From NCBI GenBank assembly GCA_014860225.1, contig JACZKE010000052.1:248001-312000 (forward strand): 64,000 nucleotides of DNA. Direction: 5' to 3'. Shown piece by piece: positions 24,515 to 33,305 of the stretch. The position numbers and the translations under genes were made by a program. Below the pieces are notes generated by a model that was not told where the DNA came from, did not search any database, and saw only the letters and a program-made list of their open reading frames with translations. Position 1 is the stretch's first letter, and each line of letters begins with the position of its first letter. This DNA comes from Desulfuromonadales bacterium (GTDB taxonomy: Bacteria; Desulfobacterota; Desulfuromonadia; Desulfuromonadales; BM103).

Positions 24515-26686
24515 TCAGTACTTGATTTTTACATAGGATGATTTGATCGATGCACGCAGAGCCTCTTCAAGGGTGTGAATCCCCTGGGCTTCCAGCAGCG
24601 GGATGAGTCTCAATAAGATCTCGGCGGTGACCAGTGCATCTCCCAGAGCAGTGTGCCGGCCGACGATGGTGATATTGAAGCGCTCGGCAATCGCATCCAG
24701 CGAATGCCCTTCCTGATTTGGATGGACCACGGATGATAGGAGCAGGGTGTCGAGTACCGGGTTGTCGAAAGAGACTCCCGAGGCCTGCTCTTTAAGTTGC
24801 AGGAAACGCATATCGAAGGCCGCATTGTGGGCAACCAGCACGGAATCGACGGCAAAGGCATGAAAGACTGGTAAAACCCGGGTAATAACGGGTTGTGATG
24901 GCAGCAGCTCCGGGTCGATGCCGTGAATTGCTACCGATGATTTTGGTACTGGCCGCTGCGGATTGACCAGCTGATCAAAGCATTCATTGTGCAGCAGGCG
25001 GCCGTTGACGATGCGAACCGCACCGAGTTGAACGATTTCGTCTCCCTCGGAGGGATTCAGCCCGGTTGTCTCAGTGTCGAAGGCCACGTAGGTCAGCTTG
25101 CGCAGCGATATCTTGCCAAGAGTGTCTTGTCCTGGCTGGTGGAAGAGATCGAATTCATAGGAGACTGGACGAGGCGCAACCGGGGAATGCAATTGAGCCG
25201 TTTCCTCGTCAAGGGCCTTCGGCAAGGTCACGCTGATGCCATTGCAGAAGATCTCGTCAGCCTGCGCAATGGTAATGTCGCCGCCATGTGCGTTGACAAT
25301 GGTATCGGGGGAGTCTGAAGTGCCGTCGCTGTCCATGAAGAGTGGGGCGGTCTGCCAGTCGTCTCGGATGGCCTGACCGGGTACGGCTTGATCTGACCAC
25401 TTAATTGTGAGCGTTGCCAGGGACCCGCTGCTGCTATCGATCTGTAATGTTATGGCAGAAATGCCATATTCGGCTTTCAGGAGTCCGGCCAGGGTTGTAA
25501 TTGTCTGTACGATGGCATAGCTGTCCAACTTCAACCAGATAGTTTTATTCACATGCGTTTCAGACTGTACGGCAAAGCGTTCCTCAAGGTTTTTGGCGAT
25601 CAGCATCATGAGGGTGTCAGCCAGCACATTCTCGCGGTTTCCGTAGGCTCGACGATGTTCACTGTAGAGCTTTCTGGCCAGGGCCAGTTGTTCCTCAAGA
25701 TCGTTGGTGACCAGTGAAATCTCCATCCGGTGGAGTTCACAGGCTTTATCTCCTGAATCGGGAAGATTGCAGATAGCATTGATCCCTCTGTGCAGTTTGC
25801 CAAGTGAATTCTGTACAGCATCGACCATGCCCTGCAGTAATCGGTCGCGTTCGTTATCGGCTTCAATTTCACCGGTAATGTCTTCCAGTGAAAGAACGAA
25901 CCCGGAGATAAAGCGCGCGTCCTCTTCATTGCCCGTGACCGGTGCCATATTCACGCGAATAAAACGCGTACCACACAATTTGGTCATCAAGCCAAGCGCC
26001 GGTTTGGCCTGATCCAGGGTGAAGGCATGGTTCATGACTTGCAGAGCGTGTACCAGCGGATCTCTCTCCAGAACCCCGAATATAGATCGGCCCAAACCGA
26101 TGGCGCCGCCACCTTCCTGGTTACCGTCTGCCGGTTGCAGCATCTCCTGTGCCAGGCGGCTATACAGCAGGATTCTGCCATCCTGATTGCAGACCACAAC
26201 GCCGTAGGGAAGTTCCGACATCAGGGCTGCCAGTCGGTTGCGCTCTTCTTTGAGGGCAAGGTTCGACAGGCGGATTTTATTCTCAACTTCGCTTTGCAAC
26301 TCCTGGAAAGCATCCGCAGACTCATTGATAACGTCAGCCAACATGACCAGTTCACGGGCACCCTCGGCGGTGATGCGATAGTCCGGATTTGCGGTGGTTA
26401 TCAGTCGGGTCTGCTCAGCCATACTCAGGACCGGTATTATGTAGTAACGAAACAGCAGGCTGACCATGGTACAGATGAACGCAACCAGTATGATCGATCC
26501 GATAAAAGGGAAGGGGATCAGTCTGTCAAAGAGCTTGTCAAAAACAGCCTGATCTTCGGCTGACAGATTCAGATATGACGCAATAAAGCTGCCGAAAATG
26601 ACTGTAAAGGTAACAGTAATAATCCCGGTCAGAAAAATCCAGTATTTGACTGCAGGTGACAGGCTGTCGCCAAAACGATTCTGCAA
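24515..26686 (-). CDS. Membrane PAS/pseudo-histidine-kinase fused to DnaQ-like 3'-5' exonuclease
   Basis: 723 residues. Two membrane helices (14-39, 59-81), HAMP-like linker (82-135), coiled coil, PAS domain (about 152-275, LPYGVVVCNQDGRILLYS). Residues 276-500 follow the layout of a sensor kinase core, but no phospho-histidine HELRTP block or intact N-box exists; remnants such as VNAHGGDITI and GISVTLPKA mark a decayed ATPase. Residues 532-723 form a DEDDh exonuclease: FDTETTG (Asp537, Glu539), HNAAFD, and HTALGD (His678, Asp683) are all intact. The start is TTG, with AGGAG six bases upstream. Function is unknown; a membrane signal controlling nuclease action on DNA, RNA or a nucleotide is inferred. 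Confidence 0.85.
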   Translation of the reverse strand: MQNRFGDSLSPAVKYWIFLTGIITVTFTVIFGSFIASYLNLSAEDQAVFDKLFDRLIPFPFIGSIILVAFICTMVSLLFRYYIIPVLSMAEQTRLITTANPDYRITAEGARELVMLADVINESADAFQELQSEVENKIRLSNLALKEERNRLAALMSELPYGVVVCNQDGRILLYSRLAQEMLQPADGNQEGGGAIGLGRSIFGVLERDPLVHALQVMNHAFTLDQAKPALGLMTKLCGTRFIRVNMAPVTGNEEDARFISGFVLSLEDITGEIEADNERDRLLQGMVDAVQNSLGKLHRGINAICNLPDSGDKACELHRMEISLVTNDLEEQLALARKLYSEHRRAYGNRENVLADTLMMLIAKNLEERFAVQSETHVNKTIWLKLDSYAIVQTITTLAGLLKAEYGISAITLQIDSSSGSLATLTIKWSDQAVPGQAIRDDWQTAPLFMDSDGTSDSPDTIVNAHGGDITIAQADEIFCNGISVTLPKALDEETAQLHSPVAPRPVSYEFDLFHQPGQDTLGKISLRKLTYVAFDTETTGLNPSEGDEIVQLGAVRIVNGRLLHNECFDQLVNPQRPVPKSSVAIHGIDPELLPSQPVITRVLPVFHAFAVDSVLVAHNAAFDMRFLQLKEQASGVSFDNPVLDTLLLSSVVHPNQEGHSLDAIAERFNITIVGRHTALGDALVTAEILLRLIPLLEAQGIHTLEEALRASIKSSYVKIKY

Positions 26687-26760
26687 AGCTTGCTCCTGTA
26701 TGATGGGAACCTCTTTAACCGCAAGAATCCCAAATGGGGATCAAGAGAATAATATGCGAT

Positions 26761-27807
26761 TTATGGGTGAAGGTACAGCGAAGAGCATAATTCCCGACGG
26801 CCTGCATTCGTTGCTTCAAGCAGAATCGTGATCAATTCAGCAGTCTCATGCACGGGATTGTAGCGATCCGGGTCGGGGCAGGAAAGCCGCTGACGCTTCT
26901 CCCGTTTGCAAAGCTGCAGAGCATATTGGACGAACTCTGTCTCATTGTCATAGAGCAGTCCGTTGATATTGTGTCTGACCACCGTGGCATTGCCGGGGAT
27001 ATTACGGGCCAGAATCGGAACACCGAGGGCTGCTGCTTCCAATAAGGTGTTCGCAAGGCCTTCCGCTTGCGAATTGTTGAGAATGACATCGGTACCACGC
27101 ATGGCGTTTGCCATGGCCTCCACCGGGATGGTGCCGAGATAGCTGGACCATGGGCGTTTTTCTATCGCGGCCAGGAAACGGCTGCCATAGTTTTCATCCA
27201 GTATGGGGCCACAAAAGGCAAGCTGGCAGGTTGAGCTTTCGGCGGCCACCCGGTCGAACATCTCCAGCAGTTCCATCACCCCCTTGATGGGTCGCAGGCC
27301 GGCCGGGCAGAGAAAAAGTGTCTTCTCTTTTGCAAGGTCATGTATTTTGTGCAGGTCATAGGGCGCCGAGCCCAGAATGATCCCCGGCTTAACCAGGCGC
27401 AAGTTCATTGTCAACTCCGGATGGCTGGCTGAGAGTTCGGCCGCAATCAGAGGATTCTGCAGGATGACAAACTCGGCCTGTTGCGAAAGTATGCGGATGA
27501 TGTCGCTCTGCTCGGGATCGTTCAGACCTTGATTGACATCAGTGCCGGTCAGCTGAGCCACGCAGGGGATATCCAGGCCAGCCGCCTCTTCCAGCCAAGG
27601 TTTTCCTGACCGGTAGGCATGCAGCAGCAAGGCAATATCGGGGTTGAAATCGTGCAGTTGTTGGCGCAATCCGCCCTGGGGTTGCAGAGAAGTGGCATAC
27701 AGGGCGACCTGGTGCCCCTGGTCCTCCAGGCCGTGCTTGAACCGACCGGCAGTGATCCAGTTGCCGCTGATGCGATCCTGGCTCGGGACAACGATCAGGA
27801 CGCGCAT
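26761..27807 (-). CDS. GT4-type glycosyltransferase
   Basis: 348 residues from the ATG at 27807, with GGAG five bases upstream. Two Rossmann-like halves: MRVLIVVPSQDRISGNW at the start, and the C-terminal donor-site block NSQAEGLANTLLEAAALGVP with the family EX7E glutamates. PAGLRPIKGVMELL is the usual nucleotide-sugar loop. It is cytoplasmic or membrane-associated. It overlaps the end of the HpnK-like deacetylase gene by 13 bases, so the two probably act on one glycolipid or polysaccharide. Substrate is unknown. Confidence 0.83.
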   Translation of the reverse strand: MRVLIVVPSQDRISGNWITAGRFKHGLEDQGHQVALYATSLQPQGGLRQQLHDFNPDIALLLHAYRSGKPWLEEAAGLDIPCVAQLTGTDVNQGLNDPEQSDIIRILSQQAEFVILQNPLIAAELSASHPELTMNLRLVKPGIILGSAPYDLHKIHDLAKEKTLFLCPAGLRPIKGVMELLEMFDRVAAESSTCQLAFCGPILDENYGSRFLAAIEKRPWSSYLGTIPVEAMANAMRGTDVILNNSQAEGLANTLLEAAALGVPILARNIPGNATVVRHNINGLLYDNETEFVQYALQLCKREKRQRLSCPDPDRYNPVHETAELITILLEATNAGRRELCSSLYLHP

Positions 27808-28628
27808 GGTAGCTCCGCAAAAGTGCACAGCCGGATGCGGCGGCGTGTCACAACCTCCCGGGCCTCGGCAGAAAGCAGGGCGCGTAATTCGACCTGGCGC
27901 TGTGGTCCTTCAAACGGTCGGCCCTGTCTGCAGGGGTAGCCGGGATGGGTCATAAGTTCCCAGCAGCCCTTGGGAAGGTTTTCCAGAAGACGACAAAGGC
28001 GGGTCGTATCGAGGCTGTGCAGCAGCGGCATCCCCCAGAGCCCCTGCGGCGCCTTGATGCCGGCAGCGATAATCGTGGCATGCGCCCTGGCACCGAGGCG
28101 TCGGTAGAGGGTCATGTCCTCGGCCAGGGACCCTTGTGCTTCTTCGTCGCCAGCTTCCGCGGGTAGGGATGAGCGCATGGCGTTTAGGCCGTATTGTCGT
28201 GCCAACTCGGTGATCATGGTTGTCAGGTGCGGGTAGCTTTGACAATGCTGATGTCCGTCGAGGTGGTCGGGTTGCAACCCGGCCTGCAGCACATGTGCAA
28301 TCTGGGCGGACAGCTCAGCGCGGATCGCTGCCAGGTCACAGTCATCGCCGGCGAGGCGCTCTCGCAGCCATTGTTTGCCCGGCAAGTTGCCCAGAGTGTC
28401 GGTCAACCCTGCAATCGTGCCGGTCAGGGCCCGGCCATCGGAAAGATTGAGATGGACGCCGACCGGCAAGCCAGCGGTCTTGACCTGTTCGACAGCCGTG
28501 TCGAAGGACGGACCGTTGGCCAGCAAGGAGGCATTGGTGACGATGCCATGCCGGAAGGCCTCCAGGATGCCCCGGTCGCGTTCTGAATTGATGCCGAGAT
28601 CGTCCGCGTTAATAATTAATGAGATCAT
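27795..28628 (-). CDS. ChbG/HpnK (YdjC) family deacetylase
   Basis: 277 residues. The YdjC fold is marked by NADDLGINSERDRGILEA (metal Asp pair), GVHLNLSDGRAL, DHLDGHQHCQSYP (metal His), and LMTHPGYP near the end. The family removes acetyl groups from amino sugars, e.g. chitooligosaccharides (ChbG) or hopanoid-linked glucosamine (HpnK). Pairing with a glycosyltransferase favours a lipid- or polysaccharide-linked substrate. No other hopanoid genes are nearby. The SD is poor. Confidence 0.85.
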   Translation of the reverse strand: MISLIINADDLGINSERDRGILEAFRHGIVTNASLLANGPSFDTAVEQVKTAGLPVGVHLNLSDGRALTGTIAGLTDTLGNLPGKQWLRERLAGDDCDLAAIRAELSAQIAHVLQAGLQPDHLDGHQHCQSYPHLTTMITELARQYGLNAMRSSLPAEAGDEEAQGSLAEDMTLYRRLGARAHATIIAAGIKAPQGLWGMPLLHSLDTTRLCRLLENLPKGCWELMTHPGYPCRQGRPFEGPQRQVELRALLSAEAREVVTRRRIRLCTFAELPCAS

Positions 28629-28720
28629 AGGATACGAATAGTAATGCAGGTTGACTTTGCGGGCAAAAGCTTTACAGGCAAAAAGATAAAAATCTTTACA
28701 GACGACATCAGCACAGAACT

Positions 28721-29344
28721 TTATGGCTCCGGCAAATGCTCCGGCTTTTGGGGTCTGAAAAACCTTCGTAATGCGTCATAGATTCCCCTGATACCCCGAT
28801 AAAGGATCGGCAGCAGCCAGATCATCAGCAACAGGAAGATCGCCAAAAATATGAGAAATAGCAAGGGGTAATGCAGTGCAGCCCACAGGCCGCCAATTGC
28901 CAGGGCATCTTCTGCCAGGGAAATGCCGATATTGCTGAATGGCTCCGGTGAAGTATTCACCAGTAGGCGGGAACTCGTCTTGGTCAGATGGGTCCCTGCT
29001 GTCAAGCCGCCGCCAACCAGGGCGGCTGCTATTGCCAGCGAGGGTTCGACTTCAGCGATCGCCGTTGCGGCCAGCACTGCACCGGCAGGAATACGGATGA
29101 ATGTGTGCAATGTGTCCCAGGCGTTGTCTACTCCCGGTATCTTGTCGGCAAAGAACTCGATGAAATACATGAGTCCGGCAACGCCGATGACCAGTGGGTT
29201 CTGCAGGGCTTGCAGGGCTTCCGGCAGGGGCATGTTACCCGAAGAACCGAGCAGGCCAAGCACCAGTATTGCCGCATACAGGTTGATCCCGCTTGCCCAG
29301 GCAACCCCCATGGAGAGTGCGATGTAAGCTAACATTTCATGCAT
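28721..29344 (-). CDS. DUF4126 membrane protein
   Basis: 207 residues with about five hydrophobic segments. The family blocks GINLYAAILVLGLLG, FFADKIPGVDNAWD and AGTHLTKTSSRLLVN match DUF4126. Function is unknown. Start at the ATG 29344; an alternative lies three codons on. The frame is open to 29563, but that part has no membrane character and no SD. It diverges from the MFS gene. Confidence 0.8.
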   Translation of the reverse strand: MHEMLAYIALSMGVAWASGINLYAAILVLGLLGSSGNMPLPEALQALQNPLVIGVAGLMYFIEFFADKIPGVDNAWDTLHTFIRIPAGAVLAATAIAEVEPSLAIAAALVGGGLTAGTHLTKTSSRLLVNTSPEPFSNIGISLAEDALAIGGLWAALHYPLLFLIFLAIFLLLMIWLLPILYRGIRGIYDALRRFFRPQKPEHLPEP

Positions 29345-29591
29345 GCTGAATCTTTCCCGGTTTTCTATGAGCCTGTCTGGCGATCCATGACTCGTAAATC
29401 CTGGAACACTTACAATATAACCCTGCCGGGAGATGGGGTCAAAGGAGATCAGCCCGCGAAGAAACGGATTCCACAAGGCCTTATTTATTGATATCTTTTT
29501 GCAAAGCGGGTAGCCTCTTTTAATCCTCAGTGGTTTTTCCATTAAATGCCAGGACGCCCGCACCGTTAGCGGTTCTGTCCAATGGAGTCTT

Positions 29592-30842
29592 ATGCCGCAA
29601 TCAGATCAAGCCCACCCCCCGATGTCATTAAAAGGCCTGCATTACGGCTGGGTAGTCGTTTTCGTCGGGACTCTGACAATTTTTGCCTGCCTCGGTCTGG
29701 CGCGTTTCGCTTTTGGCATGCTCCTGCCTTCGATGCGCGATGCTCTGAGCCTGTCGTACGATGAGATGGGGTTTCTCGGTACCGTGAATTTTGCCGGCTA
29801 TCTGGTAGCGGTCGCCCTGTGCCCTTTTCTATTGCGTCGTTTCAGTCCACGTCAGCTGATCGCATTTGGCCTGTTCCTCATTGCCCTGTGTATGCTCGGT
29901 ATTGCCGCGGGCGGCAGTTATCTTCTGATCCTGCTGCTTTACACCAGTGTCGGCGTCGGCAGCGGCTTGGCCAATATCCCGATCATGGTACTCGTTTCAT
30001 ACTGGTTTCGACGGGAAAAACGCGGTCAAGCTGCGGGGTTGATTGTCATCGGTAGCGGTTTCGCCATCATTTTCTCCGGGTTTATCATCCCCGTTCTCAA
30101 TGCAAATTTTGGTCAGAATGGCTGGAGGGTGAGTTGGGTGCTGCTGGCTCTGATAGTTCTGCTGGTTGCCGTGATCGCGGCATTGCTGATCCGTAATGAT
30201 CCTGCTGAAAAGGGCCTGGAACCGGTTGGAAAGACACAAGCCCTTGAGTATGACCCATCTGCAAGCCGGGGGAATTTCAGCACGGTACAGATTTTATCTC
30301 ACCTGGGGGTTCTCTATTTCATCTTCGGTGCGACCTACGTGATTTATGGCACTTTTATTGTCACAACCATGGTTGAAGAATACAACTTTGCAGAGATCAG
30401 CGCAGGATATTTCTGGTCCTGGGTAGGATTCTTCAGCCTTTTCTCGGGAACCCTCTTCGGCCTGCTCTCGGACAAAGTTGGTCGCAAGAGTGGTTTAATG
30501 ACCGTTTTCGGCGTGCAGACCCTGGCTTACCTGTTGGCCGGTTCCCGTTTTGGAACCATGGCATTGTTCGCTTCGGTCGTTTTGTATGGAGTCGCGGTCT
30601 TTGCCATTCCGGCAATTATGGCTGCCGCAGTTGGCGATTACCTCGGCAAGGCCAGAGCGGCGGCCGCCTTTTCGATCATTACGTTTTGCTTCGCTATCGG
30701 TCAGACAATTGGACCGGCAGTGGCCGGTATTGTTGCGGAAGCAACCGGAACATTCACCGGATCTTATCTGGCTTCTGCGGTTTTAACCGGCATTGCGGTG
30801 ATCTGGACGAGGTTTCTGCCGGCTCCTGAGCCGGCAGCTTAA
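29592..30842 (+). CDS. MFS transporter (YbfB-like)
   Basis: 416 residues with 12 transmembrane helices. The first helix GWVVVFVGTLTIFACLGLARF and the ARFAFGMLLPSM block resemble YbfB/YjiJ-type members. Conserved loop 2-3 is LLRRFSPRQ and loop 8-9 is GLLSDKVGRKSG, the usual MFS motifs. The substrate cannot be read. The ATG at 29592 has TGGAG close upstream. It is monocistronic. Confidence 0.88.
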   Translation: MPQSDQAHPPMSLKGLHYGWVVVFVGTLTIFACLGLARFAFGMLLPSMRDALSLSYDEMGFLGTVNFAGYLVAVALCPFLLRRFSPRQLIAFGLFLIALCMLGIAAGGSYLLILLLYTSVGVGSGLANIPIMVLVSYWFRREKRGQAAGLIVIGSGFAIIFSGFIIPVLNANFGQNGWRVSWVLLALIVLLVAVIAALLIRNDPAEKGLEPVGKTQALEYDPSASRGNFSTVQILSHLGVLYFIFGATYVIYGTFIVTTMVEEYNFAEISAGYFWSWVGFFSLFSGTLFGLLSDKVGRKSGLMTVFGVQTLAYLLAGSRFGTMALFASVVLYGVAVFAIPAIMAAAVGDYLGKARAAAAFSIITFCFAIGQTIGPAVAGIVAEATGTFTGSYLASAVLTGIAVIWTRFLPAPEPAA

Positions 30843-30871
30843 ACTTTGATCGCTGTTTTGTTGATATTGCC

Positions 30872-30903
30872 AAAAAAATGGGGCCTCATAACAGCGAGAC
30901 CCC
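30872..30903 (-). terminator. Minus-strand terminator downstream of a small ORF
   Basis: GGGGTCTC pairs with GAGGCCCC (one mismatch) around an 8-nt loop, then ATTTTTTT on the minus strand. It faces the MFS gene end, and no long gene on minus ends here, only the small frame at 30934-31038. Confidence 0.6.
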
Positions 30904-30933
30904 GGAGGCAACTTTTTAGATGGTGAGACATTG

Positions 30934-31038
30934 TCAGGATTGTTCAATCGTGATCGTCCAATCCAAGTCATCCCAGAGTGGTATGCCACATGAACGGGAT
31001 AAAAACTGTTCAAGGGCTCTGGGGGCGATAACCTGCAT
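30934..31038 (-). CDS. Possible small protein, 34 residues
   Basis: A frame of 34 codons, MQVIAPRALEQFLSRSCGIP followed by an acidic stretch WDDLDWTITIEQ. It looks protein-like in composition and is followed 31 bases on by a minus-strand terminator that otherwise has no gene. However, no good SD precedes the ATG, and an in-frame stop is two codons upstream. The rest of 30843-31307 holds a palindromic repeat and AT-rich sequence. Confidence 0.35.
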   Translation of the reverse strand: MQVIAPRALEQFLSRSCGIPLWDDLDWTITIEQS

Positions 31039-31190
31039 CAGTGGTCATTTTATGTGCTTTATGTCATGATTTAGCTGCGCACTGACCATCTGTGGCATGT
31101 CATGGTTTGCACTCTAGAGGATCGGGCGTGACAGGAGCGTGTAAAAAATGTGAAAAAAATGTGAAGAGTGATTTATTTTAAAAATCGCAG

Positions 31191-31264
31191 CTAGGAGTCT
31201 GTGGACTATACGGACCGAACAGCCGAATTTGCAGCCTGTTCATGGATAGTCCGCAGCCCCCTAG
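31191..31264. repeat. CTAG/GGACTAT palindromic repeat (long form)
   Basis: Ends CTAGGAGTCTGTGGACTAT and ATAGTCCGCAGCCCCCTAG are inverted repeats. The centre holds GAACAGCCGAATTTGCAGCC, a smaller imperfect palindrome. Parts recur at 19984-20021 and 61667-61699. It follows the histidine kinase stop and could act as its terminator. Confidence 0.7.
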
Positions 31265-31307
31265 TCGAAAGAGTTGTGCAACAAGAGGTTGTGCAGGCTG
31301 CCAAGTT

Positions 31308-32582
31308 TCAACTGAGGTCCCCGGATTTATTGAGGGTTACGCTGAAACAGCAGCCAACGGGGGTATTGTCACTGACGGTAATAGACCATTGCTCCCGTTG
31401 ACAGATGCGCTGTACCAGGGAAAGCCCGAGTCCCAGTCCGTTCCGGCTTCCGGATTCTCCGCGGTAAAAAGGCTTGAAGATAGATTGTTTGTCGGAGGTG
31501 GAAATTCCCGGACCAGTATCGCAAATCTCGAATCCTGTAGGGTGGACAACCAGTGTGATCTCGCCTTCTGCAGTATGGTGAATTGCATTCCGGACCAGGT
31601 TGTTGAGTACTGTGCGCAACATGGCCACTGGAAACAGTTTGTTACGATCCTCTTGTCCCGTCGTTTGATCTTGCAGAGAAAAACAGATGCCCTTCGCTTC
31701 TGACTGCTGCTGCCACCCCCCGAGATCTCCCTGAATGATGCTTGCGATTGTTGCACGGGCCTGCTCAGTAGCATTGCCGCGAGCCAGAGTCAGAAAAGCA
31801 TCCACCAACTCCTGGATCTCCCTGGCAGCTTTGCTGATAGTGTTGATTCGCTGTCTGGAATATTCATCGAGTTGATTCTTTTCAATCAGCAGGTCACAGG
31901 AGCTTTTGATAACCATCAGGGGCGTGCGTAATTCATGGCTGACATCGCTGGTGAAGAGAGTCTCGCGTTGCAGGGACTGCTGGAGCATGCTGATGGTCCG
32001 GTCGAAGGATGTCGCCAGGCGGCCGACTTCGTCGTTGGCATAACCGGAGGATAACGGTGGGGCATCGAGAAGAAGTTTCTCGCGGTTGTTTACCTGATCG
32101 GTCAGTTTTCGCACGGGGGCTATGATTCTTCTCGACATCATTAAACCGAGAATCAGAGAGGCGGCGACACTCAAGAAAAAGCCGGCGACGACTGTGATCT
32201 CCAATATATTCTCATGCCGCTCAAGGTTTGTCTGTTCCTGAACAAGATAGAATGGTATCTCCTTCTCCTTCTGCATCATTACATGGAAGGAACTCCGTTC
32301 AGCCTCCACTTCGCTGAATCCGGGTTTCAGATCACGCAGATAATAAGGCAGGTCCTCTGTGCCGCTGTAAAACTGGGTCCCGTAGTCAAGTTGCGGACTA
32401 TGCCCCTGTCTGTAGTCGACCAGTATATTGGGGAATTTCCTGTTGAGCTCAGCCGTGACCAGATCTTCTTCGACCATGTTGATAGCTGCCATGATGCCGA
32501 AGCTGAAGAGACTGCTCACAACTGTCGTCAGCAGAACGAACGAAAAGATAATCCTCTGCGACAGGGGGGATTTAAATTCCAT
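31308..32582 (-). CDS. Sensor histidine kinase
   Basis: 424 residues: membrane helix near 10-30, periplasmic sensor of about 130 residues, second helix near 145-165, HAMP (RRIIAPVRKLTDQVNNREK), HisKA with FTSDVSHELRTPLMVIKSS, and HATPase with N-box NLVRNAIHHT, G1 DTGPGIS and G2 GLGLGLSLVQ. It is an inner-membrane kinase for the regulator encoded just upstream, whose frame it overlaps by 11 bases. The stimulus is unknown. A palindromic repeat follows. Confidence 0.92.
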   Translation of the reverse strand: MEFKSPLSQRIIFSFVLLTTVVSSLFSFGIMAAINMVEEDLVTAELNRKFPNILVDYRQGHSPQLDYGTQFYSGTEDLPYYLRDLKPGFSEVEAERSSFHVMMQKEKEIPFYLVQEQTNLERHENILEITVVAGFFLSVAASLILGLMMSRRIIAPVRKLTDQVNNREKLLLDAPPLSSGYANDEVGRLATSFDRTISMLQQSLQRETLFTSDVSHELRTPLMVIKSSCDLLIEKNQLDEYSRQRINTISKAAREIQELVDAFLTLARGNATEQARATIASIIQGDLGGWQQQSEAKGICFSLQDQTTGQEDRNKLFPVAMLRTVLNNLVRNAIHHTAEGEITLVVHPTGFEICDTGPGISTSDKQSIFKPFYRGESGSRNGLGLGLSLVQRICQREQWSITVSDNTPVGCCFSVTLNKSGDLS

Positions 32583-33255
32583 GATCTGTTGCTTTCAGGC
32601 AGTAGCCGATACCATGTACCGTGTGCAGCAAGGGGGATTTGAACGGTTTGTCGATCGCCTGGCGCAAGATGTGAATATGGCTGCGCAGGCTGTCGCTTCC
32701 CGGAAGGTCTTCTCCCCACAAAAGTTCCTCAAGGACTTCACGTCTGACCACATGGGGACTTCTCTTCATCAGCATTTCCAGCAATTTGAGGCCGATCGGG
32801 CTGAGTTTCAGGAGCTTTTCCTGACGTGTAACTTCCAGGCTGTTCATATCAAAATGCAGATCACCGACCTCTAACACGTTTTGCAGCCCGGTCTGTCCAC
32901 GACGCAGGACAGCTTCCACCCGAGCGTGTAGTTCCGGAAGGGAAAATGGCTTGACGAGATAATCGTCAGCACCTGCCCGGAATCCGGTCAGTTTGTCATC
33001 GACACTGTCTCTGGCCGTAAGCATGATGATTGGGGTCTGTAAGCGGGCGTCCTGACGCAGGCGTTGGCAAAGAGTGATGCCGTCCATTCCCGGCAGCATG
33101 AGATCGAGGATAATCAGGTCAAAGGACTGGGTAATAGCCAGGTGAAGGCCGCCCAGGCCATCGTATGCGCAGTCCACCAGGTAACCTTTCAACTCAAGGT
33201 AGTCAGCGATATTCTGCAGGATCTCAGGCTGATCCTCGATAATCAGTATGCGCAT
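32572..33255 (-). CDS. OmpR-family response regulator
   Basis: 227 residues. Receiver domain with acidic pocket EDQ, phospho-acceptor in LIILDLMLPGMDG, Thr in MLTAR, Lys in VKPFS. A winged-helix DNA-binding domain covers about 130-220 (LSPIGLKLLEMLMKRSPHVVRRE). It is partner of the overlapping sensor kinase. QseB/PmrA-type by layout, but targets are unknown. It lies 50 bp after gltD on the same strand. Confidence 0.93.
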   Translation of the reverse strand: MRILIIEDQPEILQNIADYLELKGYLVDCAYDGLGGLHLAITQSFDLIILDLMLPGMDGITLCQRLRQDARLQTPIIMLTARDSVDDKLTGFRAGADDYLVKPFSLPELHARVEAVLRRGQTGLQNVLEVGDLHFDMNSLEVTRQEKLLKLSPIGLKLLEMLMKRSPHVVRREVLEELLWGEDLPGSDSLRSHIHILRQAIDKPFKSPLLHTVHGIGYCLKATDHGI

Positions 33256-33305
33256 TCAGGGTTCTTCCCAAGGTCAGGTTCTAGCATAACGAGTGTCCAT
33301 TCACG

